31,806 nucleotides of DNA, from positions 1 to 31,806 of the forward strand of contig JAUCBJ010008150.1 in NCBI GenBank assembly GCA_032718475.1. Reading direction: 5' to 3'. This document shows, one piece after another, positions 9,976 through 19,946 of this stretch. The position numbers and the translations under genes were made by a program. Position 1 is the stretch's first letter, and each line of letters begins with the position of its first letter. The stretch is from Nemertoderma westbladi (Eukaryota > Xenacoelomorpha > Nemertodermatida > Nemertodermatidae). Below the pieces are notes generated by a model. That model saw only the letters and a list, made by a program, of their open reading frames with translations, was not told where the DNA came from and did no database searches.

Positions 9976-10131
9976 CTACGCGTAGGCCTACGCGTAGCTA
10001 CGCGTAGTTTGTAACTTCCATTCCTGTCATTTACCGGTAGGGCCAGACTTACTGTCTTTATAACAACTACGCGTAGTTATTTTGGAACTACGCGTAGGTG
10101 TTTTGAAACTACGCGTAGGTTCTACGCGTAG
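9976..10131. repeat. Cluster of seven perfect CTACGCGTAG palindromes
   Basis: The 10-base palindrome CTACGCGTAG starts at 9976, 9988, 9998, 10067, 10088, 10109 and 10122. Spacings are irregular, mostly 10-21 bases with one gap of 69, so it is not a simple microsatellite. Each copy holds two CpGs. A second cluster lies at 12198-12262. Confidence 0.9.
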
Positions 10132-10254
10132 CAGTCATGATAACAATGATTTTTAATTTCAGGTCCGGTAGGGCTGAGTTGTGGGGCGAGCCACGAAGTT
10201 GGCGGAGCCTTAGCGAATTGACACTGTTAGGGGGTGTGTCAATTTATGCAAATA

Positions 10255-10257
10255 GTT

Positions 10258-10302
<45 letters not shown>

Positions 10303-10331
10303 GTCGTCGTTGTCGTCGTCGTCGTCGTCGT
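10255..10331. repeat. (CGT)n trinucleotide microsatellite
   Basis: About 25 CGT/GTC units with two TTG interruptions. A shorter echo, GTTGTCGTCGTTA, recurs at the end of each 315-base repeat (about 10637 and 10952), so the array sits at the boundary of that unit. Confidence 0.95.
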
Positions 10332-10334
10332 TAC

Positions 10335-10964
10335 GATTTTGACATGCTAATAACTTTGTCGGATTTAAAGCTGCCAAGTTGAAAATTTGTAGGTATCAAT
10401 ATGAGCAAAAGTTGAGATTTTTGAGAGACTTTCAGACACCATCAGTGCAATGGTCTCCCGCTAGAGGGCCACATGTCTAAACATTAAATGCCCTCCCATT
10501 TCTTTGCTTTTAATCCGTTTAAGCTGAAACTTGGCAGATATGTATTAGACCATTAGCTGTGACTTTCAAAGGAGGCGAATCCATCTGCAGTTCTCCAGTC
10601 TGCCGCTAGAGGGCCAAAGGTCTGAAAGTGAAATCGTTGTCGTCGTTAGGATTTTGACATGCTAATAACTTTGTCGGATTTAAAGCTGCCAAGTTGAAAA
10701 TTTGTAGGTATCAATATGAGCTAAAGTTGAGATTTTTGAGAGACTTTCAGACACCATCAGTGCAATGGTCTCCCGCTAGAGGGCCACATGTCTAAACATT
10801 AAATGCCCTCCCATTTCTTTGCTTTTAATCCGTTTAAGCTGAAACTTGGCAGATATGTATTAGACCATTAGCTGTGACTTTCAAAGGAGGCGAATCCATC
10901 TGCAGTTCTCCAGTCTGCCGCTAGAGGGCCAAATGTCTGAAAGTGAAATCGTTGTCGTCGTTAT
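10335..10964. repeat. Two tandem copies of a 315-base unit
   Basis: GATTTTGACATGCTAATAAC starts at 10335 and again at 10650, and the following 315 bases are almost identical. A third, diverged start is at 10965, after which the repeat degrades (to about 11400). The very high identity of the two copies points to recent duplication. Confidence 0.95.
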
Positions 10965-11496
10965 GATATTGACATGCTTATAACTTTGTCGAATTTAAAA
11001 CTGCCAAGTTGAAAATTTGTTTTGTTGAAAATCAGTTCAACAGTCACCCGCTATAGGACTACTTTATGCCTGAAAGTGAATAGATTCTCCCGTCTCATTG
11101 ATTTTAATCAGTTTAAGCTGAATCTTGCCATATATTCTGGACCACATGCTGCGTCTTTGTGGGGGGGGGGGGGGGGGGGGGATTTAATCGGTCTGCCGCT
11201 ATACGACGAAATTTCTGAAAGTTAGATCCGTCTCTCATTTCGTTATCCGTTATTCAAGATGAAACTTGGCCGATGTACGTATGTACTATTCATCCATAGG
11301 CTGTGTCTTTGTGGGGCTGGAGACCCTAATCCATCTTCAGTTCTCACTATACCGCTAGAGTCAGAAATGTCTGAATAGAAATGAAAGAGGTAAAAAGTGA
11401 TTAGGCGAAATCTGCTTAAAATTTGCTAATACAGTATAATACTTTCGAATTAGTACTTAAATTAAATTTAAGTCACGTGCTGCGCGAAGGCCCCAC

Positions 11497-12190
11497 TTCG
11501 TGTTAGGCAAGTATCGGTATGTCAGGTATCTGATTATCGGACAAAGGAATAACAGAATCGGAAACTCATATCTCTACATACAGCACTGGTAATAAATAAT
11601 ATTCGGCTCTTTCACATACAAACACAGGATGAATAAAAAGTAGTCTTAAAATTCACGTCTCATGATTCAAGTATCTTTGTTTCCATTGGATTATTTAAAT
11701 ATTCTACAGTAGTAAGCTACCGATCTACCGGTGAAGTGGTTAAGCGAAAGCTGATAAATACTGCATATAATTCAATTGTTTGGTCAAATAAAAAGCAACC
11801 AATCATGGTAGACAATTTAGTCTCCCCCTACCCTTGTCAAGGGGTTAACATATTAAATATATCCTTGCCCTATCGTGAACAAAGGCAATAAAAAGCATAG
11901 AGAATCGATAAGAACCATCGGCTTATTTCCTTTGTAAACTATTTTTGAACTCTTAACATTATTACCGGTAACACATTTTAGCACCCGCAACGCATGAAGT
12001 GAAGAATATGTAGTCTTAGCGTATTCCTCTATATAGAGTATACAGGTATAGGATGCATTACTGTTGAAAGCATTTGATGGTTGTGGGTTTGTTTATTGAA
12101 CATACCGTATTGTCTTATTTTAGTACTGAACCGCTTGGAATACGTAGGGTAGGCCTACTAATGATAAACGACGTATAGGCATAGTTATGG
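11497..12190. other. Non-coding interval, nothing recognised
   Basis: AT-rich DNA with no long open frame, RNA gene or repeat that I can identify. Confidence 0.4.
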
Positions 12191-12197
12191 GTAGCAC

Positions 12198-12262
12198 CTA
12201 CGCGTAGTTATACGTAGCACCTACGCGTAGGTCGCGTAGGACCTACGCGTAGCTACGCGTAG
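12198..12262. repeat. Second cluster of CTACGCGTAG palindromes
   Basis: Exact copies start at 12198, 12221, 12243 and 12253, with several one- or two-mismatch relatives between them. It directly abuts the dispersed repeat that begins near 12279. Confidence 0.9.
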
Positions 12263-12278
12263 CGCCTACGCATATGTT

Positions 12279-12783
12279 CACGCTTTTGAAGACCTTTAGC
12301 AGTTTAACCTGCCAAAATTTATATGTCTTTTAGTTAATTAAAACCACTTTAGCATACGACAATAATTTATGCTAATACGCAAAACATTAGCCGAAGTCAG
12401 CCCATGCGCGATCATTCACCCGATGGATCTACACCCGGGAGACTGAATTCGGATGCTTGAATTGTATTATTACAGTGTAAGGTTGCAGTGTATACCTAAT
12501 GTATTATTCGATAGATCGTTAATAATTAATCTCTGACAGATATTATTGGCTTTCGGGAAATATTAACAGTTCCTTTAGGACGTGGCGCTTTATCTATTTA
12601 AACAGAACTAAGACTTATACTAAAACGCAACGATACTGCTTATGATTAAAGTATAAAGCGTATTCTTTAGGAAATACTTTGTTACCAATCACGATCATAC
12701 ACACTATTCTGCCGACAGTCAGTACATTTGATCACACATAAAGAGAGCAGTAATTGACTCACGTAGGGTCTGCTAAATAACTA
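12279..12783 (+). repeat. Dispersed ~500-bp repeat, copy 1 (inverted partner at 27700-28195)
   Basis: This stretch aligns along its length with the reverse complement of 27700-28195. Shared blocks include the region around CCCGGGAGA (near 12434), AGTTCCTTTAGGACGTGGCG (12570-12589) and GTAGGGTCTGCTAAATAAC (12765-12783). Identity looks moderate, perhaps three-quarters, with small indels. No coding capacity. The right end coincides with the insertion point of a LINE fragment. Confidence 0.85.
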
Positions 12784-12997
12784 CTTTGGCAGCCTCATGG
12801 AGTGAATAAGCATGGTGGACAGCCCATGACTTTCTTGAGACGCATCTTAAAGGACACTGGCCTTAAAGATGTGGATGATCTAGCAAATGTCATGGGTGAT
12901 AGGGAGTTGTGGCGGTGCAATTTTGTTGACAAGCCGGCACAGCATTCTTAAAAATGCAGCTGCAATGCAGCATGCCGATCCTAGTAGTAGTAGTAGT
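12782..12997 (+). mobile_element. RTE-like LINE, copy 3, 3' end only (~200 bp)
   Basis: Sense-strand copy of the last ~165 coding bases of the same LINE family as 6045-7680 and 19947-20931, followed by the stop codon (TAA at 12949-12951), the short 3' UTR with the GCTGC-AAT-GCAGC hairpin, and a (TAG)n tail (12981-12997). It is severely 5'-truncated and lies at the edge of the dispersed repeat. A target duplication cannot be seen because the minisatellite begins at the tail. Confidence 0.9.
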
Positions 12998-14561
12998 ACT
13001 ACTACTAGGTCGGGCGAACTCGGACAGTGGAAATGAGATCCTTCCAGGCTTCCCGATTCTCCAACTACTACTAGGTAGAGCGAACTCGGACATTGGAAAT
13101 GAGATCCTTCCAGACTTCCCGATTCTACTACTACCACTAGGTCGAGCGAACTCGGACAGCGGAAATTAGATCCTTCCAGGATTCCCGATTCTCCAACTAT
13201 TACAAGGTCGAGCTAACTCGGACTGTGGAAATGAGATCCTTCCAGGCTTCCCGATTCTCCAACTACTACTAGGTCGAGCGAACTCGGACAGTGGATATGA
13301 GATCCTTCCAGGCTTCCCGATTCTCCAACTACTACTAGGTCGAGCGAACTCGGACATTGGAAATGAGATCCTTCCAGACTTCCCGATTCTACTACTACCA
13401 CTAGGTCGAGCGAACTCGGACAGTGGAAATGAGATCCTTCCAGACTTTCCGATTCTACTACTACCACTAGGTCGAGCGAACTCGGACAGCGGAAATTAGA
13501 TCCTTCCAGGATTCCCGATTCTCCAACTACTACTAGGTCGAGCGAACTCGGACTGTGGAAATGAGATCCTTCCAGGCTTACCGATTCTCCAACTACTACT
13601 AGGTCGAGTGAACTCGGACAGTGGATATGAGATCCTTCCAGGCTTCCCGATTCTCCAACTACTACTAGGTCGAGCGAACTCAGACATTGGAAATGAGATC
13701 CTTCCAGACTTCCCGATTCTACTACTACCACTAGGTCGAGCGAACTCGGACAGTGGAAATGAGATCCTTCCAGACTTCCCGATTCTACTACTACCACTAG
13801 GTCGAGCGAACTCGGACAGCGGAAATTAGATCCTTCCAGGATTCCCGACTCTCCAACTATTACAAGGTCGAGATAACTCGGACTGTGGAAATGATATCCT
13901 TCCAGGCTTACCGATTCTCCAACTACTACTAGGTCGAGCGAACTCGGACAGTGGAAATGAGATCCTTCCAGGCTTCCCGATTCTCCAACTACTACTAGGT
14001 CGAGCAAACTCGGACATTGGAAATGAGATCCTTCCATTGTGCGTATTGTGCGTTATTTTTATTTTATATTTTGGACGAAATAAATAAATAAGAATAAGAT
14101 CCTTCCAGGCTTACCGATTCTCCAACTACTACTAGGTCGAGCGAACTCGGACAGTGGAAATGAGATCCTTCCAGACTTCCCGATTGCCGATTCTACTACT
14201 ACTACTAGGTTAAGCGAACTCGGACAGTGGAAATGAGATCCTTCAGGCTTCCCGATTCTCCAACTACTACTAGGTCGAGCGAACTCGGGCAGTGGAAATG
14301 AGATCCTTCAGGCTTCCCGATTCTCCAACTACTACTAGGTCGAGCGAACTCGGGCAGTGGAAATGAGATCCTTCAGGCTTCCCGATTCTCCAACTACTAC
14401 TAGGTCGAGCGAACTCGGGCAGTGGAAATGAGATCCTTCAGGCTTCCCGATTCTCCAAATTTACTAGGTCGAGCGAACTCGGGCAGTGGAAATGAGATCC
14501 TTCAGGCTTCCCGATTCTCCAACTACTACTAGGTCGAGCGAACTCGGGTCCCGATTCTCCA
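12998..14561. repeat. Minisatellite of 63-69 bp units with a 330-bp higher-order repeat
   Basis: About 23 tandem units with the core ACTACTAGGTCGAGCGAACTC, then a GG-A-CAGTGGAAATGAGATCC-like block and CTTCC. In the left part five unit types (63+66+69+66+66 bp) recur as a block: the diagnostic GGAAATTAGA is at 13161, 13491 and 13821, and GTGGATATGA at 13291 and 13621, each 330 apart. The right part (14225-14540) is a homogeneous run of 64-65 bp units lacking one base in CCTTCAGG. Because left-part units are multiples of three, long open frames appear on both strands (for example 274 codons at 13213-14037, minus); these are by-products and not genes. Confidence 0.96.
14037..14107 (+). mobile_element. 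Tiny insertion inside the minisatellite with an 11-bp duplication
   Basis: Sixty bases of unrelated sequence (14037-14096) interrupt one minisatellite unit. AGATCCTTCCA stands on both sides (14026-14036 and 14097-14107). The insert ends in an AAATAAATAAATAAG-like tail. This is the shape of a very short retrotransposed 3' end; the source is unknown. Confidence 0.7.
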
Positions 14562-14904
14562 TAGTTGTCGCAATTCTATGGTATTGTAATAATAACTTGC
14601 GCAGACCAGTCAAGCTGGCATTTATTTAATATTAGCATTGTTAAAAGTACACGATGGGGCTGAACGAAATGTGAGTAATTATTATCGACACATAGACAAA
14701 TATAACCCTAAAAATAAATACATATTATATACATATATAATGTATAATAAGTAGTTGTTTTCAACTGCCTTCAGCTCAGTTTACTGACTAGAGTTTTAGA
14801 CCAATAAATAAATTGAAATTGAATCGATATAAAGCAATAGAATTACACTCTACAAAACACTCTATCTAAGTAAAACTAATACAATATACAATATAAACTT
14901 CCAG
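14562..14904. other. Non-coding interval, nothing recognised
   Basis: AT-rich DNA with no gene or repeat that I can identify. Confidence 0.4.
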
Positions 14905-16356
14905 TATCACTAAAATCTTATTATGTTAAAATAGTCCGGTATCAGTTGCTGCTTTGTCGCAAATGTGAAGTTGCCTGTTTTGAAACAGTTCGTCACAAAG
15001 TCTGCGTTAATGATGTCACTTAATGATGGACTATCGATTGAGACATGGGACAGTAATTTATGTTTTAAATATATGTACGTAAGAATAGAGTTCAGTTGTG
15101 GGAGTGGGTATGAGATTCGAGCGAGTCTATTTACCACTCACAAATCCTTGGTATTTGTAGTAGCCATTGTTTGCGAACACTAGTCAATATTAGAATGTTT
15201 GGATATCTTTATTAGAGTTTACGTTATATTCTTCTATCTTTGCAGCACTATCTCTCTTCCAATTAAATTTTATGATCCTTCTAGAAATGTTATGCTCATT
15301 TAGCACGGGAGTAGTGGTTTGGGGAAGAGAAGATGTAATTTCCAACTGAACAACAATTGGGATGTGATCTGAGAAATTGCTCACAGAATTAGGGTTGAAG
15401 ACTTCTCCTCTGACACAGATATCCGATATTTCCTGGACACATATGATATGATCAATATATGAGATGCCATCTGTATTGAACTAGAAGGAGTAGCAAGGCC
15501 CTTCAATGAATTGGTGTGTATCAACGGTGGTAGGGTCAGTTTTCTTTTGGAATTTTTTTAAAATTGAAACCTCGGGGTGAAGCAGTAGTGCGACAGTGGC
15601 GGTTACCTTGTAATGGGACAAAATCTGCTTTCGAGTCAATTAGAATAATGGGGATAGCGTTGCCATACTCCTCTACTATGCTATTAAGTGGATCCAAGAA
15701 GTCACTGTAAGTTTGTATGCATTTTCCAGAATCTGTTGCATATAGCATGAGAGTATCAAGAATGGGACTTCGTAGTCTGTAATTTTGGCAACAATGCTTA
15801 CTATGTCATCTCCTGATTCGACCCGTGAGTTGTGTAGTTTGGAAAAGGATAATGCAGCTCCGCCTGCGGTGCGTGTGTGGCACTCATTCAGCATTAAATT
15901 GCTAGTGATGTATTCGCAGAAGAAGTTACAATGGAACTCATTTATAGTCTATTTGCACTCAATCTTTTCGAGCCAGTGCTCCTGGATTCCATATGTGGCA
16001 TTCAGTTAGCAGGGTCGAGACATAATCTGCAATGGACTGAAATCTTTGACAGAACCAAATCCATCCAAACCGTACAACAATCCAAACAATCTAGATTCAG
16101 TAGAGTTAGTGTGTACATTGTTATCACTTGTCATCCTCTTTAATTCTTTCTGCATCAAAGATCCTGACACCATTAATGTCTGTCTGTTAAGTATACCATA
16201 TGAGTGGTTAATGTTACTATAATTTATCCACTCTCTGCAGGGGATCCATTTTGGCCACGTCTATCGTCTTATACTTGTATGAGATTCATGAAGTCAATTG
16301 TGGCCTTCATTTGCTTTAAATTCCCAATTATTTGTGTTGTTATGCTGCCTGTCTCT
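14905..16356 (-). pseudogene. Decayed LINE: end of ORF1, endonuclease domain and linker
   Basis: Minus-strand frames, broken by many shifts, read as an APE-type endonuclease in the expected order: an IQEHWL block (about 15990-15970), a GGAALSFSKL block and FLILSCY strand (15894-15720), a degenerate IILIDSKADF block (near 15650), and the terminal SNFSDHIPIVVQLEI block (15384-15340), the SDH motif of the active site. Further on, a stretch ending QQLIPDYFNIIRF (to 14910) suits the linker before an RT. No RT follows; the minisatellite lies beyond. At its upstream end (16356-16270) a coiled-coil frame continues directly from the one right of the gypsy element, so the two parts are one old LINE split by that insertion. 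Confidence 0.75.
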
Positions 16357-16361
16357 ATGAC

Positions 16362-16636
16362 TGTTATATATTATATGATATGCTTTTGTTATGTACTGTA
16401 GCCTTGTTTGGTGAAGGGTCATATCTATCTACAGTATCTAGTAATATCAGTCTTTTTCGTATTACAGTACTGCTGTACTTACCAGTATATTAACTGCAAT
16501 CTACTTACTGGTACATGCAGTACTGCAATGCAGTTGTACTGCTGTATAACTGCAGTACGCTGACTACCGTACCCTCTAATAATAAACGGGTTTACTATTA
16601 TCTTACTCATTTATTCTGATTCAATAATATATCATA
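16362..16636 (+). repeat. 5' LTR of the gypsy element
   Basis: Begins TGTTATATATTATATG and ends AATAATATATCATA. It matches the 3' LTR with about three substitutions (near 16485, 16512 and 16548) and one 5-bp indel (near 16570), roughly 1% divergence. It contains AATAATAAACGG, which may supply a poly(A) signal (AATAAA at 16580-16585). The boundary ending in TA is preferred because it gives a perfect 5-bp target duplication and places TGG of the primer site directly after it. Confidence 0.93.
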
Positions 16637-16648
16637 TGGCGCTGCGAG
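16637..16648 (+). promoter_or_regulatory. Predicted primer-binding site
   Basis: TGGCGCTGCGAG follows the LTR with no gap. TGG pairs with the CCA end of a tRNA, as in most gypsy elements. I cannot assign the tRNA with confidence. Confidence 0.7.
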
Positions 16649-16809
16649 TAGTCCTACAGTCCTAACCTTAAACTGCTAAATCGTAAATCCCGTTAATATA
16701 CGGCGGCGGTAATTAATCCTGGATCAAGAATAATACTGTAATAGAAGGGTAGGCTTACTTTGGTAAGGTAGGCCTACTTCCCATACCTGCATACTGCAAC
16801 CGTACCGGT

Positions 16810-18430
16810 ATGGAGTCTACCGGCAAAGAACCTAACATTAATTAGCACTGCACGCAGAAGTCGGGGTCAATATGCCTACAAAGCAGAACGCGATGTTGCT
16901 CAACTAACAAATAGCGTTGATCAACTTCCCGCTTCCGGAGGTATACCCGCTGAAATGGAGAATATTAGAGATGCTGAGGAATTTTTACAAATCGTTGAAA
17001 GGTCTTTAGCTAAATATCGTTCCTCAATTTTATTATGTCATGAATTGGAGAACATCCCAGCCGATCAAGCCGATCAAGAAACTCATTATTCATCCTTTGA
17101 GGTTATGGAGGATAATGTCCAGAAACTAGAAGCGAAAATTCGACGCATCCGACGGATTTCGGAACAAAACCAGCGATCTGTAGAACAGTCATACCCTTCT
17201 GCGGCCACAAATCAAACGCAGCGGATTAATATGGCCTTAAAACCTTCAGAGCTTCAGTCCGATACGAGCCTTTCGGATTTTATTGTTTGGCGTACATGCT
17301 TCAAAGATTATTTTTCATCGAACAACATGTCTAGGTTTAGTCAACGTGAGCAGCGAGCGTATCTCCGCGGTTGCTTAAGCTCAAAGGTAGTTCAAACATT
17401 GGAGCTACTTCTTGACGTTGGTCCTGCAGTTCCGGTAGACGAAGTACTAGACACTATTCAGAAATATTTGGCAGAAACTCTGTCCGTCATGACACGCCGC
17501 TTCAATTTCCACAAATGCGCACAGAAATATGGTGAACGGTTTTCCGATTTCTTTGTTCGCCTAAAGTTACTGGGAGGGAATGCGGAACTCGAAAACATCA
17601 CATACGATGACCAACTAGCTACAAGAATTGTTCTTGCTGTGGAAGACCGTGAACTACAACGTGAACTGTTAAGGATGTCAAGTCAAAGTTTATCTGATAT
17701 TAAAGCAAAATGTCTTGCATGGGAGACAGCTGCAGCGAACCAAAAAGCCTTAGGAAATAATAACGAGAACGACCAAGGTTGGTGTAATAAATTATATAGT
17801 ACGAGTAATGCTAGTAACTATAGCGACGAAACTGGTTCTTGTTATTCAGCTAGAATGTCTTCATACAGACGCAATAAGCAGCAAAACCAATATGAAAGAA
17901 CCCGTTCACAATCACGTGATCGATTACAAGTTCACAGAACTACACCAAATAGAAAATGTTTTTTTTGTGGTCTTAATCCGCAAGCAAGGTCGTTCTGTCC
18001 GGCTAAAGGTAAGCAATGTGTTTATTGTGGACTCATAGGACATTTCAAGTCTGTATGTCTAATAAAAAAAAGGGATGACAATGACCCTCACATTGATAAC
18101 TCTTCCATGGATTCTAAATCAAATATAAAAAATAACTATATTTGTGTTAGTCATGCATCTACACATTATGGTAGATCTACTCCTCTATGCGAAGTGACAG
18201 TCTGGACCCCCAAAACCCAGTCCTTTACTATAGAAGCTCTCCCTGATACAGGTGCTTCCGAGTGTATTATCCCAGCTTCTGTTATTGATAATTTTAATAT
18301 TAAAATAGACAATAGGCATAAAAGGCGCATTTTTGCAGCTAATGAATCTGAACTTGCATGTTATGGTGCTTCCATTATTCATGTTAAGTGGCTTCACCAT
18401 TTGGCCGAAAATACAGCTTGTTTCACCTGA
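16810..18430 (+). pseudogene. gag and protease frame of the gypsy element
   Basis: The main frame runs from ATG 16955 to TGA 18430 (491 codons) but is open upstream without ATG. An ATG at 16810 in another frame, stopped after 11 codons, probably marks the original start, with an indel near 16840. The N-terminal two-thirds is a helical capsid-like region. Two zinc knuckles follow: the first (from Cys 335) lacks the usual His, the second is canonical CVYCGLIGHFKSVC (from 355). The protease active site is DTGA at 431-434 (18245). The frame then shifts by one near 18385-18400, inside the protease domain, which breaks the polyprotein. Overlap with the pol frame (18333-18430) might instead be read as programmed frameshifting, but its position within a domain argues against that. 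Confidence 0.88.
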
Positions 18431-19946
18431 TGTGGATAACCTCCTCTTAGCATGGCATAATCTCATTGATTTAGGTATTATCTCACCGACTTTCCCCTAT
18501 TCAGACAGTGATGCTTGCAAATATGGCTTCAAGCGACCAGAAACTAAATATGCAATGACTATTCAAAAGTCATTAGGCCTAAATGATGTATCTAAAAAGG
18601 TTAAATTTGCAAGCCAGATAACAACTATTTGTAACACTGATGTTGAGAATGAACAAAAACTCTCTATTTCTGCTCAAAAACTCCCAGTTGATTCTACTAG
18701 AATGCCTACTAGAAATGAACTTGATTTATTTAAGTTGAAATTCAAACAAAAGTACATAACTGTTTTCGATTCAACAACAAGTTTCAAAGCTATGAAGGGG
18801 CCCGCCATGCATATCTATTTAACAGATATTGGTAATACAAAGCCAATTCAGTGCATAACAGCACGCCAAATCCCTCTTGCTTACCGTGAATCAGCAAAGG
18901 CTGAGTTGGACTACATGGAAAAAATGGGTGTCATTGAAAATGTTATTGGGCCAACTGATTGGTGTTCGCCATTTCTTGTGGTTGGGAAACCAAAAGGGGG
19001 AGTGCGCCTTGTTGTAGACTACAAGGCTCTTAACAAGGTAGTAAAGAGGCCAGTACACCCATTTCCATCACCAAATGATATCACTTCATCAATACCACCA
19101 ACAGCCTCTTGGTTTGCCACATTAGATGCCACAAAAGGCTACTGGCAAATAGAGATGGATGATGAGAGTCAAAAATTGACAACTTTTATTACCCCTTGGG
19201 GCAGGAAAATGTACAAGAGAGCACCAATGGGACTATGCAGTTCAGGTGATGAATATTGCGCACGTGGTGATAGAGCCCTAGAAGGCGTAGATGGTGTCCG
19301 AAAGATTGTTGATGATGTTCTTTGTTTTTCCGATTCTCTAGATGGCCTCATTGATGTTATTGATAATGTTCTGGAACGCTGTAGCAAGCATCAAATTACC
19401 ATGAATCCAGAAAAATTTGTAATTGGTCAAGAAGTGGTGTTTGCAGGATTTAAAATCAGCAAGAATGGCATATACCCTGATCCAGCAAAAATAGAAGCAG
19501 TTTCAAAATTTCCAATACCAGCGAATGTAACACATCTTAGATCATTTTTTGGGCTGGTAAATCAGCTGGGTTCATTTGTGCCTGATGTAGCTCATAACTC
19601 TATGCCGCTCAGGCAGTTGCTTTCAACGAAATATGTTTGGCAATGGTTACCTGAACACCAAGAAGCCTTTGATAAAACCAAAACGATTTTATCATTACCG
19701 CCAATTTTAGCCCATTTTGATCCTAAATTGAGGACTACACTTTGGACGGATGCTTCCAGGCTACATGGCCTAGGATTTGCACTGATGCAGGACCATGGCT
19801 GCTCAGAATCACCTAACTGGCGGGTAATTCAATGCGGCTCAAGGTTTGTTTCAGATACTGAAAGCAGATACGCGGTATGTGAACTAGAATTATTAGCGAT
19901 ACATTGGGCTATAAATAAATGTCGTATATATTTGTTGGGTTTTCAC
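18333..19946 (+). pseudogene. Gypsy reverse transcriptase and start of RNase H
   Basis: One frame covers the end of the protease, the whole RT and the first part of RNase H. RT blocks: VVGKPKGGVRLVVDYKALNK, FATLDATKGYWQIEMDDESQ, PMGLCSSGDEYC, and the active-site box IVDD (aspartates at 19311-19316; usually YVDD), followed by VFAGFKISKNGIYPDPAKIEA and FFGLVNQLGSFVP. RNase H begins with TTLWTDASRLHGLGFALMQD and AVCELELLAIHWAINK. The frame is cut at 19946 by the LINE insertion; the last three Tyr codons before the stop at 19958 belong to the LINE tail. Confidence 0.93.

Larger units (their letters stand above)
10181..11496 (+). repeat. Repeat element, copy B, with microsatellite core and internal tandem duplications
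   Basis: The head (GTGGGGCGAGCCACG) and tail (CGTGCTGCGCGAAGGCCCCAC) match the ends of the element at 5706-6027, with GTGGGGC/GCCCCAC as short terminal inverted repeats. Inside are a (CGT)n microsatellite (10255-10331), two near-identical 315-base tandem copies followed by a decayed third, and a run of 21 G at 11161-11181. The recurring internal block CCGCTAGAGGGCC marks a sub-unit of roughly half that length. No protein is encoded; the 81-residue Arg-rich frame at 10137-10382 is the microsatellite read as Arg codons. Confidence 0.65.

Noticed and set aside
10137-10382. Arginine-rich small protein
   Set aside because: The Arg run is only the (CGT)n microsatellite read in one frame.
13213-14037. 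274-codon minus-strand frame with perfect-looking repeats (and similar frames on both strands)
   Set aside because: The frame exists because minisatellite units are multiples of three. It is bounded by the array, has no start context, and equally long frames exist on the other strand.
12998-14561. CRISPR-like array
   Set aside because: Units are contiguous tandem repeats of 63-69 bp without unique spacers, in a eukaryotic genome with no cas genes.
16362-16634. LTR ending at canonical CA (16634 and 22800)
   Set aside because: With that boundary the flanks are ATGAC and TAATG, which do not match. Two bases further gives a perfect ATGAC duplication, an abutting primer site and restored frame in the host LINE.
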